Source of the DNA: Barthelona sp. PCE
Lineage: Eukaryota; Metamonada: BaSk clade
Direction: 5' to 3'
Length of the DNA stretch: 64,000 nucleotides
NCBI GenBank assembly: GCA_040285745.1
Contig: JAUFOR010000005.1
Location: 186,001 to 250,000, forward strand
In this document: positions 26,049 to 36,354 of the stretch, one piece after another
How the letters are laid out: every line of letters starts with the position of its first letter
Position numbering within the stretch: the first letter of the stretch is position 1
Notes under the pieces: generated by a model
Told to the model about the DNA's origin: nothing
The model's input: only the letters and a program-made list of their open reading frames with translations
Databases searched by the model: none
Position numbers and translations under genes: made by a program

Positions 26049-29045
26049 ATGTCAGATTTCGAGTCAGAGGTGGAGGCCGATATTGGGGGATATACCGATC
26101 AGGAAACAGAGGATGAGCTTTATACAATAGATGAGGGGCATATCACACAAAACGACATCGATCTGGTCTTTTCACGTGTAGACAGCCTTGTTTCTGAGCT
26201 GCCTAACCTGTTATTCATCCAATCTACAGTGGAAGAGCGTGATACACAAATCGAAAAGATTCGCATGATGACATTAACACAGACCAATGTGCTGGACAGC
26301 ACCTCCCAAACACAGATCCGCAAGTATAAAATCAGTAAGAAAGAGTCTCTAAGGGCTTTTGTTGATAATGAATATGCAATTGCTTTGAATCATATTCAAC
26401 GTGCAATTCAACTCAAACCGAGATATGAGGAGGGATGGAAAATACTAGATGACATTATATCGCGCATTAAAAAAACCAACAGCAGTGATTCCAAAATTTT
26501 GTTGGATACCTGGATTCAAGTACGCGTAACAATCTGCAAGGCCAACATGTCTTTTCCCAGTATCTTCTTTGCTGAATTAATTGATGAGCTCATCAAAAAC
26601 AATCTTTTTGATTACGAAAAGCACAGCTTGATAATTGACAGAGGTATCACACATAAGACAGGCAGAGATGACCGTAGCAAGAACATGTATGCCAAATTCA
26701 GATGTCATGAATTGAGAATAGAACATTACATTGAAAATAAGAAAAAAGGCATCTTAAATACATACGATAGGAAGAAATTAAGGTTAGATATTGCTCGATC
26801 TGTCACATTCAACCCTAACGACCATGACTGGTTAATGAAATGTCTGGATTATTGTCATATTATAGATTCTCCAGAACTCATTAGTAATCTGTTAGGGAAT
26901 TCCATCGATCAATATCTAAAGATGGCTGCTGAGTGGGTGACGGTTTACCCGCTCGTCACTAGGTATGCCAAGGCAAAGAATGGTGAGATATTATATAAGA
27001 ATGGAATCCAAGAGAAACGAACATTGGCTGATCGTCAACGAGAACTCCATAAAGTTTTAGAGGGTTCCGTCATCGAGGCTGCCCTGTACGCGTACTCAAA
27101 GGGCCGGTACTCTTTTGCTGCTGATCTGGATATGGAGAATGCAAATCTTTTCAGTTACAGTGAATCCATTTTTATGTTAAATATTATTGAGTATCTTGAT
27201 AACGTGATCATTACGAACAAGCTAGACATGCACAAGGGCCGTATTAATGCGCTAAGTAAGCATGTTAGTAGACATGAAGGTGACGGGACGCCATTGACTT
27301 CTGTATTCCATAATGCTGATTTGTACAACATCATGCGTGCCATCCAGGATATCCAGAAGCATAAAAGCGAGACATCATTGTCAAGGACAAGTAACTTACA
27401 CAACTTTCAATCCCATTTCAGTAACAATGTACCGCAATATAGTTTAACTGATGCAGAAAATCGAAAGGCAAATCTTGAAGCACGTATAATGCTTGAGCTG
27501 ATACATTGCTTTGAATTTGATTCGGATAAAGTGTGGTTTTTGATTGAAATGCGAGATTATTTAGAGGGTTATTATCAAACTTTGAATAGAGAGGCACAAA
27601 TCCCAATGTATGCCTTTTTATTTGAGTTTTTTAAGGCTGTAGATCGTAATAATTTACATGAATTTCAAGCTTTTGATGAATTTATGGAGTTGCATGACAT
27701 TTTTCTTCCACAAAAAGCCATAACAACGTTTATGTCTAAGGCCCGATGGACCAGTTTGGATATCACAACTGTCCAACGTCGTCATGCTCCTCGCATTGTC
27801 GAAGGTCTTTATGATCTTTTGAATTTCCATGTAGGAACAATTTTTGCTTCTGGATTCAAGGGTTGGTTTGAATATTTGCAGTTACTGACTGTTGTTTTTG
27901 ATGTAATGGGACGATTCAAAAGTTCATTTGAGGATGAATCAAGGATTTTTAATGAGATCAACAATGAATGTATAGAGTTTTTTAAAAATATTAGATACGA
28001 CACGTTATATGATGCTATACGAGCGTGTGTGAGTCAGAAAGTGTTTATAATCGTCGAAAAGGCATTTAAAAGTGATAAAAAGATATTTGGCGAGTTCACA
28101 TCACTTTTGGAAGACGAATTTTTGTTCAATGCAATTTGGCCTATATTTGAAGATTATTTAACGCGTGGCCGTGGTTTTGTCACTCGTTGTTGTAAGTTTT
28201 TGTATCATTCTCAGCAAAATTCGGCCAATTTTTTGAACTTCAACGGATATATGTCAATGGCTCTTATCTTTTTTAATACACAACACAGGACGCTCAAACA
28301 CCCACAGTTCGTGACGTTCATTGCTGATTCTCTGTCTAAATTGAAGCGAATAATAGCTACCTCACATTTCAAGGATGATTTCCCAATTATTCTCAGTTCC
28401 TTAACTTTCTTTGACTTTTCACATAACAGAGATGTCCTTGATCTTCCCAAAACCATGGCCGAGATCATTGATAAGAATGATTTATTAATATACCTAACCA
28501 TTTTTATGAACAGCGTTTCCAGCTTGAATTACCAAACACGTATTCAATCTATCACAACAACACTGCTTTCTTATGATGAGAACGGACCGCTGAGCCTTTC
28601 TATGTCCAGTACTATGAGAGACCTTCAATTAACTCAAGAGTATGTTGTTTGTCTTTTAATGTTGGGTATTTTCCATTCCATGGATGCTCTAACAAAGGTT
28701 AAACCAACAACACCGTTGAACATGACGCATGCGTTCGCATACTTCAATAGAGCACAAGAGATTAATGAACGTTACCTGTCTCACATGGAACATATTCATT
28801 CACTGTATCAAATTACGATATATTTTAACATTGCAAAGTTTTACGAGCTAATGGGTGAGTTCTCACGTGCTGTTGTCGTTTATCAAGATGTGGATGACAT
28901 GTTAGAAAATGAAAAAGGAAAATTTTTCTCTCAATGGTATTCTTTCTATAAAAAGAGAGTTAAAAAGTGTCAAATTCAAGTGTTCACCGAATTAGAGCGC
29001 TTCGATGAGGCTGGTGCGATATTTAAAGAATTCTTTACCATATAA
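26049..29045 (+). CDS. TPR protein, possibly TFIIIC subunit (tau131/GTF3C3-like)
   Basis: 998 residues. The N-terminus is very acidic (MSDFESEVEADIGGYTDQET and onward). It is followed at about residue 108 by a clear TPR helix pair (YAIALNHIQRAIQLKPRYEE). The middle is entirely alpha-helical and diverged, and a second TPR-like group is near the C-terminus (NIAKFYELMGEFSRAVVVYQ, then FTELERFDEAGAIFKEFF). An acidic head plus two TPR arrays is the layout of the TFIIIC subunit Tfc4/GTF3C3, which bridges tRNA promoters to TFIIIB; other TPR scaffolds such as Ctr9 remain possible. Its stop lies inside the end of the convergent ALG10 gene: the two coding regions share 11 bases (29035-29045). Confidence 0.6.
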   Translation: MSDFESEVEADIGGYTDQETEDELYTIDEGHITQNDIDLVFSRVDSLVSELPNLLFIQSTVEERDTQIEKIRMMTLTQTNVLDSTSQTQIRKYKISKKESLRAFVDNEYAIALNHIQRAIQLKPRYEEGWKILDDIISRIKKTNSSDSKILLDTWIQVRVTICKANMSFPSIFFAELIDELIKNNLFDYEKHSLIIDRGITHKTGRDDRSKNMYAKFRCHELRIEHYIENKKKGILNTYDRKKLRLDIARSVTFNPNDHDWLMKCLDYCHIIDSPELISNLLGNSIDQYLKMAAEWVTVYPLVTRYAKAKNGEILYKNGIQEKRTLADRQRELHKVLEGSVIEAALYAYSKGRYSFAADLDMENANLFSYSESIFMLNIIEYLDNVIITNKLDMHKGRINALSKHVSRHEGDGTPLTSVFHNADLYNIMRAIQDIQKHKSETSLSRTSNLHNFQSHFSNNVPQYSLTDAENRKANLEARIMLELIHCFEFDSDKVWFLIEMRDYLEGYYQTLNREAQIPMYAFLFEFFKAVDRNNLHEFQAFDEFMELHDIFLPQKAITTFMSKARWTSLDITTVQRRHAPRIVEGLYDLLNFHVGTIFASGFKGWFEYLQLLTVVFDVMGRFKSSFEDESRIFNEINNECIEFFKNIRYDTLYDAIRACVSQKVFIIVEKAFKSDKKIFGEFTSLLEDEFLFNAIWPIFEDYLTRGRGFVTRCCKFLYHSQQNSANFLNFNGYMSMALIFFNTQHRTLKHPQFVTFIADSLSKLKRIIATSHFKDDFPIILSSLTFFDFSHNRDVLDLPKTMAEIIDKNDLLIYLTIFMNSVSSLNYQTRIQSITTTLLSYDENGPLSLSMSSTMRDLQLTQEYVVCLLMLGIFHSMDALTKVKPTTPLNMTHAFAYFNRAQEINERYLSHMEHIHSLYQITIYFNIAKFYELMGEFSRAVVVYQDVDDMLENEKGKFFSQWYSFYKKRVKKCQIQVFTELERFDEAGAIFKEFFTI

Positions 29046-30360
29046 TTCGTTCAAAAATACCTTGACCGTTAACAATTGGTTTTTTAACAAAAATTACAGC
29101 AACTAGGACATTAATAACCAGAGAACCTGCAATGTTAACCATACGTACGTTAAGCAAACGGTTATTTGATCTCTTAAACGTGGGTAACAACAGCTTAAAT
29201 AAGAAAATGTATGGTATGTAGTATCTTGGTTCAAAAAGCGGGAATAATGCAAGAGTAAGTGTCAAGAATGCTATGTTTGAGTACGTTAACGGGAACATAC
29301 GTTGAGTTCCTATTCTTATATATACTATACTAAATGTGGCAGCAATGGAGATAATCCATTTACCTATTTCAGTGTTAATCACATCTTTATAGATGTAAAA
29401 GGTCAAATGCCGGTTATCAGCAAGGGTAAATGGATGAATATGATAGAAATTAAGTAAAATTCTCATTATAAGAACAGGTGAAAAATTTAGTAAGCAAACA
29501 GCGATGTAGTGCTTTGGATTTGTTGCTTTTATGAATTCTATGAATGTAAAGAGCACAGAGCTAGACCCCATATTGAAAATGAAAAAGAAAAAGAAAAACA
29601 TTGGAATTTGACCGAAATTCAAGACAAACTGATGATTTGAATGATCTCCAAGCGTTGCACTACCATTATTGAGCACCAAAAATGCGGCAAATGCTGCTCC
29701 TACAATGAGAAAACCCCACATTCTTTTAAGACTCGTAATCCACTTCGAAACGTTAAAGGGCGTCTTATGAACCTCAGATTTGAAGAAAAAGATAGCCATA
29801 CAGATGGAAAACACTGGGAAGATATATAATTGACGGCAAAACAAGCAAGATATACCGTATATTACTGATTTCACATTGCTCTTCTCCAAAGCAGCGTTTG
29901 TAAACAGAACAAAGAACATTAAGGCAATGCAGTCCGTGTAGTACAGCATAGACGACATCAGCAATGGACTGAAAAGCATAACCTCAAAGATAAATGAAAA
30001 AGATAACCATGGCACACGTTTAACAAGCTTCCAAAGCCCGTTAAACGTCACTGTCATGTACAAAACGTTGACATAGCGCATAAACTCCACGGTTGTTACG
30101 TAGTCAAGACGAGTTATGAAGTGGATAACTGTTGGCAAAACGTAAAGCCCCGGAGGAGTCGTAATCTTATCATTCCACTCCGTGAAGTGCCCATACATAT
30201 ATGTGTATGTCTGATTCGTGTGAAAGAATTCGTCTATGTACGGAAACTGGAGAAAACTGGAAAAGAAATGTATTAAGAAAAAAGAAACAAGTGCAAAAAG
30301 TGCATGGACATACAGCTTGTAGTCTGTAAGCCACGAATATAGAGTTGATTTAAATCCCAT
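29035..30360 (-). CDS. ALG10: ALG10/DIE2 alpha-1,2-glucosyltransferase
   Basis: 441 residues from the ATG at 30360. The diagnostic ALG10 region is clear: FPYIDEFFHTNQTYTYMYG then HFTEWNDKITTPPGLYVLP, at about residues 43-81. The Asp-Glu pair just after the first membrane span is characteristic of this dolichol-sugar glycosyltransferase family. About ten hydrophobic spans follow. ALG10 adds the third and last glucose to the dolichol-linked oligosaccharide in the ER lumen, so its presence suggests this organism builds a fully glucosylated N-glycan precursor. Its 3' end overlaps the TPR gene by 11 bases, and its start lies 33 bases from the stop of the next gene on the same strand. Confidence 0.92.
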   Translation of the reverse strand: MGFKSTLYSWLTDYKLYVHALFALVSFFLIHFFSSFLQFPYIDEFFHTNQTYTYMYGHFTEWNDKITTPPGLYVLPTVIHFITRLDYVTTVEFMRYVNVLYMTVTFNGLWKLVKRVPWLSFSFIFEVMLFSPLLMSSMLYYTDCIALMFFVLFTNAALEKSNVKSVIYGISCLFCRQLYIFPVFSICMAIFFFKSEVHKTPFNVSKWITSLKRMWGFLIVGAAFAAFLVLNNGSATLGDHSNHQFVLNFGQIPMFFFFFFIFNMGSSSVLFTFIEFIKATNPKHYIAVCLLNFSPVLIMRILLNFYHIHPFTLADNRHLTFYIYKDVINTEIGKWIISIAATFSIVYIRIGTQRMFPLTYSNIAFLTLTLALFPLFEPRYYIPYIFLFKLLLPTFKRSNNRLLNVRMVNIAGSLVINVLVAVIFVKKPIVNGQGIFERIIW

Positions 30361-30393
30361 CGAAAGAAAAACCAAAAAAAAGCTAAAACATGT

Positions 30394-33300
30394 TTATTCC
30401 TCTCGACTGATCTTATCGACCATTAACTTGAAAAGACTCTGGGCTGATTTCTGGATAGAACTGCAGTCTGCGAGTAAATTAAAGATAAACGTTCCATACT
30501 TCACAACTAAATCATCTGAAGAGGAAGATTTCCTCAAATCGATAACGGGCATCGACAAACCGACAATGCGGGCACCAACGAGTGTGGCAATGTACAGATC
30601 CAGTGATCTTGAAGCGTTTAAATTTTGTACGACCTCAAACAAATAATTTTTGCTCAAAATCTCAAAAAACTCAACCAATCTTGTCAGCGCCCTCTCCTGT
30701 GTATCCACGAGCTTCTCGTTGTTTGAGCCTGAGTTCCATGATCTTATTAGACTGTGCCAAGCAACCAAAAAGCTTTCCTCAGTGTCGCATCTTTGAAAAA
30801 CATACAGCCAGAGATTCAAGGACCTAATATCCATGTGAAGGGCTTTTGCGTACTGCTGAACATCCGTCCTGCACACAGTTTTCGCATCAACTAAGGAACT
30901 GAGATAGTAAACAAACTTTGATCTGAAGCTCAGTGGTAATGCTTCTAAAAACCCGTCTTCAACACAACTGAATGACGGCAAGTGTGGAAACCATTCGTAA
31001 TCGACCTGGGGGCAAATGATAACGAAAGAAAAAAGCGGAACAAATTTCTGTGAATAATCACAATGAAGACTTAAATGACACCCATAACTATCTTTAAAGG
31101 AAATATCTGCGTTCCTGATGTAATAAAGAGGGAAAGATGCACGTTGTATGCTGAGAGCAACTCGGTAAAGTGCTGCAACCTTCTTATCTTCACTATCAAA
31201 TACTTTTGGCAAAGACAGTGGAGTACCAAGTGAAATAAGAGCAAATATTCCGAACAAATGTGAAGTAGACATTGACAGTAATACATTCAAACGATTATAT
31301 TGCTTTTGAATGGTGTGTAACTCTTGCATGAGTGCAAAAGCGTGATCCTCAAGTTCAGAATCGTCCAGGTCTTGACCAGTTCTGTCGAAATACGTATGAT
31401 TATTCTGGATGACAGCAATAAACGATCCTGTCAGATGATGAGCCTTATTAATACTTCCTGGCCAACCAAAGTACTGAATAAAAGGGTGAGCGCATCTACG
31501 CCACGTACCAAGTGGAATTGGCTCAAGCGACCACGAATTGATAATTTGTTGGTTGTGTAACCGTAATGAGAATATTACGCATACTAACAAATATGATGAG
31601 AGTGCGTATCTCGGATCCAAGCGAGGGGACTTCGGGGATGCCGGTGGGGTGTCCGTGGTGTCCAGTAGGCGCCACGCGCATGTGATAAGCTCATATATAT
31701 CACTGCGAACTTCTGCTGTATTCGATAACTCTTCCAAAACCGTTGGATCCTTAAGAATAAGTGAAACGATGATGCGCTTCATCAGCAAGCAGGCGTCTTT
31801 AACCTCCACGAGGGGTGTCCCGGTAGGAATAACAATGTCAACACCGTACACCAACGATGCAAATAGTGTGAAAAATGCAATGATGATGTGGTTCTGGTCG
31901 TTAAGGTCCAGCCGCTTCAGAAGTCGCAGGACTTGAGACTGGTATGCATCTGTGCGTATCACAACAGGGTGCATTTCTGCACTGATGAAGTCAAAAGAAA
32001 GGCAATGCGGGGATGCCTTCGTGTGCTTCAATAGGAGAGAAAGGAACTCTTCATACCCGAGGTTCATCGCGCTCTTGACCTTGTCCTTGATGAGAAGCAT
32101 CATACTATAATCAAAATCGAGATCATTACAGTTCTCTAGGATACTTGGGAATAACTTTACCAATTGCTCTGTATGCTCGTCCTCTGTGCTGTGTGCGTAC
32201 GTCCTGGCCTGCCAATATAGCTTTCTGACTGGATCTGTGATTCGTGAAATCAATCTTAGTGTAGAACTGCAGTCGAGATAAAGTCCGTCTAAAAGAACGT
32301 CCAATGTGCTAGCTCTGAGATGGTCTGACTTCAGGATTACCTTCACTATCTTATCGTCGAGTAAAAACCTTCCATCAACTATACTTGTTACAACAGTATT
32401 GTGCATCACCTGTGATATAACAGAGCTTGTATGTGACACCATTGCACTCAGCACCAGCTTCTGGTGGGGCAGTGTTTGTGCCTTGTGGAAGGTAGGGTGT
32501 ATTGCTAGACCACTCAACAGTATCAATCCTATAGGATTTTGGAGCAGACTCCTCAGAAAATTTGGGTGCGAATCCCACACCTTCAGGTTGCGCAGACACA
32601 CAATGAGCGCTGTTGTCTGCTTCTGCTTCATCTCATCTGTGGAGAAACTTCTGTTAAGGATGATACGGAATATCCAAACAGCCAAGTCATCGCTATGCGG
32701 CAATTTGGAACGGGTACATGCGTCTATGATGGACGAGAGGAACTGGATCGACTTGACAAATGCTTCGTCGGGGGAATGCGCAAGTGTGAAAAGGAAAAAA
32801 GCTAAGATATGTGTATTTTCAGGCCTGATTCCCTCAGGAACCATTATCTGCTTCAGATACGACAGCGTGAGGCTGCTGTTATCAGTCAAAACATTGATAT
32901 ACGGAGCAGATGAATACAACCTGGATATAAACAAAATATCAGACTTTTCAACATGTAATAACGCATTAAGCGATCCTTCGCGCAGCCTTGGTCTCAAAAA
33001 CGGATAATTTAAAGAATTTGAAAGGAAAAATATTTCCAAAAACGTCAAACAAAAATCTAAACTTGTCAGCATTCTAGTAATACCTTCAATATCAACCAGG
33101 CGTCCGTACTCAACTGTGACCTCCGTGGGGAACGTGTGATGGTACATGCCATCTACCAAAACTATTCCTGTTGGTGTTATATTCATTGAATTTAAAAATG
33201 TAATAGGGATACACAAAGGTAAAATAAACACTTCTTCATATGCCCTGGCGTGACATACCACCTTCCCTGCGAGTGTTTCGTCAAGGCCTGTGATGTGCCA

Positions 33301-33807
33301 AAAGCCATCTCTGTATAATAAATTAGAATCAATGCCTGAATATTGGAAAAAAAATGGGGAGACCCAATCAGGAGCATCAACTTTTATGTACATCGAGTGC
33401 CGCGCGCTTGCAATGAGAAAAACCATTTTTTTAAATTTTCGAAATGTCGTGTCCTCAATGGAAAAATAAATGGATAGAAACTGGTCTAAAACATCATCAG
33501 ATTGAAATCCATCAATTTCTGGACGATGTGTGATCTCTTGCACACGCTCATCCTTCATCCATTGACTTTCAAGAAAAACTTTCTCAAAAACAAAAACCCA
33601 CTCTCCAAGTGATTTTTCAAAGATGTCATGGTCTAGAACAAACTCCAAACATCGTTTGTCCCCATGTGCTTCATACATTGCAATTGCTGTGAACGTATAT
33701 AAGTCAACATCCAAATCACTTGAATCTTTGTCCCTGTTATATGACAAGACCATCTCCTGCAAGATGTCGTTTGCTGATGCATTTCCGCTTAGTAACAGTT
33801 CATCCAT
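30394..33807 (-). CDS. Large all-helical protein, unknown
   Basis: 1137 residues, not recognised. It is predicted to be mainly alpha-helical, with many HEAT/ARM-like amphipathic helices (SRFLEIFFLSNSLNYPF-like runs, IPTGTPLVEVKDACLLMKRI, LFSFVIICP). A Pro/Ser stretch (DTPPASPKSPRLDPR, about residue 745) could be a flexible, phosphorylated linker. No signal peptide or catalytic motif is visible. Length and helicity would fit a solenoid scaffold, a large complex subunit, or the N-terminal part of a BEACH-like protein without its BEACH domain; none can be supported further. It is divergent from V-ATPase a, with only 51 bases between start codons. Confidence 0.7.
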   Translation of the reverse strand: MDELLLSGNASANDILQEMVLSYNRDKDSSDLDVDLYTFTAIAMYEAHGDKRCLEFVLDHDIFEKSLGEWVFVFEKVFLESQWMKDERVQEITHRPEIDGFQSDDVLDQFLSIYFSIEDTTFRKFKKMVFLIASARHSMYIKVDAPDWVSPFFFQYSGIDSNLLYRDGFWHITGLDETLAGKVVCHARAYEEVFILPLCIPITFLNSMNITPTGIVLVDGMYHHTFPTEVTVEYGRLVDIEGITRMLTSLDFCLTFLEIFFLSNSLNYPFLRPRLREGSLNALLHVEKSDILFISRLYSSAPYINVLTDNSSLTLSYLKQIMVPEGIRPENTHILAFFLFTLAHSPDEAFVKSIQFLSSIIDACTRSKLPHSDDLAVWIFRIILNRSFSTDEMKQKQTTALIVCLRNLKVWDSHPNFLRSLLQNPIGLILLSGLAIHPTFHKAQTLPHQKLVLSAMVSHTSSVISQVMHNTVVTSIVDGRFLLDDKIVKVILKSDHLRASTLDVLLDGLYLDCSSTLRLISRITDPVRKLYWQARTYAHSTEDEHTEQLVKLFPSILENCNDLDFDYSMMLLIKDKVKSAMNLGYEEFLSLLLKHTKASPHCLSFDFISAEMHPVVIRTDAYQSQVLRLLKRLDLNDQNHIIIAFFTLFASLVYGVDIVIPTGTPLVEVKDACLLMKRIIVSLILKDPTVLEELSNTAEVRSDIYELITCAWRLLDTTDTPPASPKSPRLDPRYALSSYLLVCVIFSLRLHNQQIINSWSLEPIPLGTWRRCAHPFIQYFGWPGSINKAHHLTGSFIAVIQNNHTYFDRTGQDLDDSELEDHAFALMQELHTIQKQYNRLNVLLSMSTSHLFGIFALISLGTPLSLPKVFDSEDKKVAALYRVALSIQRASFPLYYIRNADISFKDSYGCHLSLHCDYSQKFVPLFSFVIICPQVDYEWFPHLPSFSCVEDGFLEALPLSFRSKFVYYLSSLVDAKTVCRTDVQQYAKALHMDIRSLNLWLYVFQRCDTEESFLVAWHSLIRSWNSGSNNEKLVDTQERALTRLVEFFEILSKNYLFEVVQNLNASRSLDLYIATLVGARIVGLSMPVIDLRKSSSSDDLVVKYGTFIFNLLADCSSIQKSAQSLFKLMVDKISREE

Positions 33808-33858
33808 GCCAAAAAGTAAAAGAAAAGGTTGTTTTAGTTATTACACTCCATCTCAGAC

Positions 33859-36315
33859 ATGCCATTAGATTTCTTCCGTTCGGAGGAAATGGTGCGTGCG
33901 CAGTTATATCTGCAGCCCGAGTGCGTCCACAGGGTCGTTCATGAGCTAGCAAAAAGGGAACTTGTTCAGTTCAATGACGTTTGTTTCTCCATTAAACACA
34001 GTTGACCAACTCACATTTAGCTAATCCCCAACACCAACACATTGAAACGTCCATATACCAACGACATTAAGACTTGTGATTCTATTCTCCGCAGAGTACA
34101 GTATTTCGAGGATACATTGGGTGAAGAGCGTGCAGAGTCCCCTCGCCTAGGCATGGGAAAGGCAAATTTGGATCTTGAAATTACCGATTCTTTATTTCAG
34201 CTCGATCAGAAGCTTGAAAAGGATGAAGAGACTCTTCATGGTTTTGTAGAGCGTCAAGAAATGCTCAAACGTGAGGCAGACATCATCAATGAACACAGTG
34301 AGTGCTTGCAAAGATCAATAACACTCATGGGTGACGATAAAGCAGCGTTAGACGCAAGTGCTTCTTCCAACGCTGGTGACCCACTGCTCGCCACATTCTC
34401 ATTCTCTGCTTTAAGCCTTATATCCGGTGTTATTCCACTTTCACGTATGACATCCCTCCGTTCTTTGATTCTGAGAGACCTCCGTGGAAATGCCATCTTC
34501 AAGCACTCAATGATCGAAGGAGGTGCTGCTGGTGAAGATGCATCTGTTGTTTTCCTCGTTTTTTGTCAGGGTGATTACGCCAAAAACAGAGCTACTAGAA
34601 TCTCTGAAGCTTCTGGTGCTAAATTATACAGTTACATAAGTGACTCTGGGCTTCGCAATGGCAAGCTCTCATCTTTGCGTTCTGAACTCACTGAGACAAA
34701 ATCTCTTCTGTCATTGACACGTGAAAAGATCCATTCGCAGTTAGCAAATATGTGTACGTATTTATACGCAGTCAAACGCGCAGTTCTTATCGAAAAAGAG
34801 GTGTTCCTGACGATGAATATGCTCAACCATGATAGCACAAGTCAGTTACACATTGGAGATATATGGGTGTGCAAGAAAGATGTTAGTGAAGTGCGTTCTA
34901 TTCTTAACAGAGTAGCAATTGACTCCGGCTCATCCGTCCCATCGTTCCTTGAGGAAGTTCGTACCAAGGATACACCTCCTACTTATTTCAAAACAAACAA
35001 GGTCACAAAGGTATTTTATAGCATGATTGCAAGTTATGGAATTCCCGATTATAGAGAGGCAAACCCGGCTCTCTTCGCCCTGGTAACATTCCCTTTCTTA
35101 TTCGCAGTCATGTACGGAGATATAGGTCATGGATTCATCATGGCGTTATTTGGATTTTTATTATGTAAGTATGAAAAGAAAATTCCCAAAAAAGCCAGAA
35201 AGGACGATTTGTTCGGTTACTTCTATGAGGGAAGGTATATTATAATGATGATGGGTTGCTATTCCATGATAACCGGTCTTATTTATAACGACTGCTTTTC
35301 TCTGAGCTTCCATCTTTTTGAATCCAGCTATAAGCTTGAAAATGGTGTGTACACGCGAGTACGGGATGCTCCATACGCGTTTGGATTTGATTTTGCATGG
35401 CGTGAAGCCAAGAATGAATTGCTATTCTCCAATTCCTTCAAGATGAAGCACGCTGTCGTCCTTGGTGTTCTACAGATGCTCCTCGGCCTGTTCATCAACC
35501 TCACAAACATCCTCGATCACGGAGACAGAATGATGATCTGGCTGGACTGGCTGCCACAAGTGCTCTTCTTATCGAGTATCTTTGGGTATCTGACGCTCAC
35601 GTTCTACATCAAATGGCTGTCATCCACACTTGCAGCGCACCCGAGCTCCAACCCATCGTTGATCCATATCCTTATTAATATGTTTTTGAAGTTTTCTGCT
35701 TCTGCCCCCGGTGAACGCTTGTTATTCCCCGGGCAGCGTCACATCCAAATCTTCTTGTTCATCATCATTGTTATCTGCATCCCTTGGCTGTTCTTGGCCA
35801 AACCGCTTTACCTCAAACGCAAGCTATTTGGTGGCCGTAAGCGTAAGGTCAGTAACGATGAACTGTCCTTGTTGAACACAAGCGATATGGAGTACAACGC
35901 GGTCTCTGATGATGAGGAATACCACGGTAGCGCACATGACCACTACGATTCAGTCGGTGATTTATGGATCAACAGTTGTATCCATGCTATTGAGTTTATT
36001 CTGAGCTGTATCTCAAACACCGCTTCATATCTCCGTCTGTGGGCGCTGTCTCTTGCGCACGCCCAGTTATCTGAGGTCTTTTGGAATCTGCTGATGGTGC
36101 GTGGTTTACACGGTAACTTCTTTGCTTTGTTTGTCTTCTTCATTGCGTGGGCATTCATGACCGTTGCCGTCCTTCTGCTGATGGAAAGTCTCTCTGCCTT
36201 CTTGCATGCCCTTCGTTTACATTGGGTAGAATTTTGTTCAAAAATGCATTTTGGTGCGGCCGGTATTGAGTTTAAACCTCTAAATCTGCAAAATACAGAG
36301 ATAGACCTTGAGTAA
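33859..36315 (+). CDS. V-type H+-ATPase subunit a, spliced
   Basis: 804 residues in two exons, 33859-33978 (40 codons) and 34021-36315. Exon 1 gives MPLDFFRSEEMVRAQLYLQP and ends VQFND; exon 2 resumes LIPNTNTLKRPYTND. Together they restore the family start (FRSEEM...LAQLFLQ...VQFRDLNP). The N-terminal cytosolic half has the usual coiled coils. The C-terminal half has the membrane spans, including TASYLRLWALSLAHAQLSEV with the essential proton-channel Arg. The YGDIGHG block (about residue 405) is also canonical. It forms the stator and half-channels of the proton pump on vacuoles or acidic vesicles. Without splicing the first exon runs to a TGA 24 bases past the donor. Confidence 0.95.
33979..34020 (+). 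other. 42-bp spliceosomal intron in V-ATPase a
   Basis: Begins GTTTGT and ends ACTCACATTTAG, in phase 0 between the Asp of VQFND and the Leu of LIPNTN. It has the same length and phase as the CK2 beta intron, and the last ten bases differ from that intron at only one position. Removal restores a conserved V-ATPase block. Confidence 0.92.
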
Positions 36316-36354
36316 AATAGCTTTATTGTTTTAAATGTGTTTTCTAAACATTAA

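Noticed and set aside
32306-33007. 233-codon plus-strand frame
   Set aside because: It is antisense to the 1137-residue gene and shows no domain; its openness follows from the codon use of the real gene.
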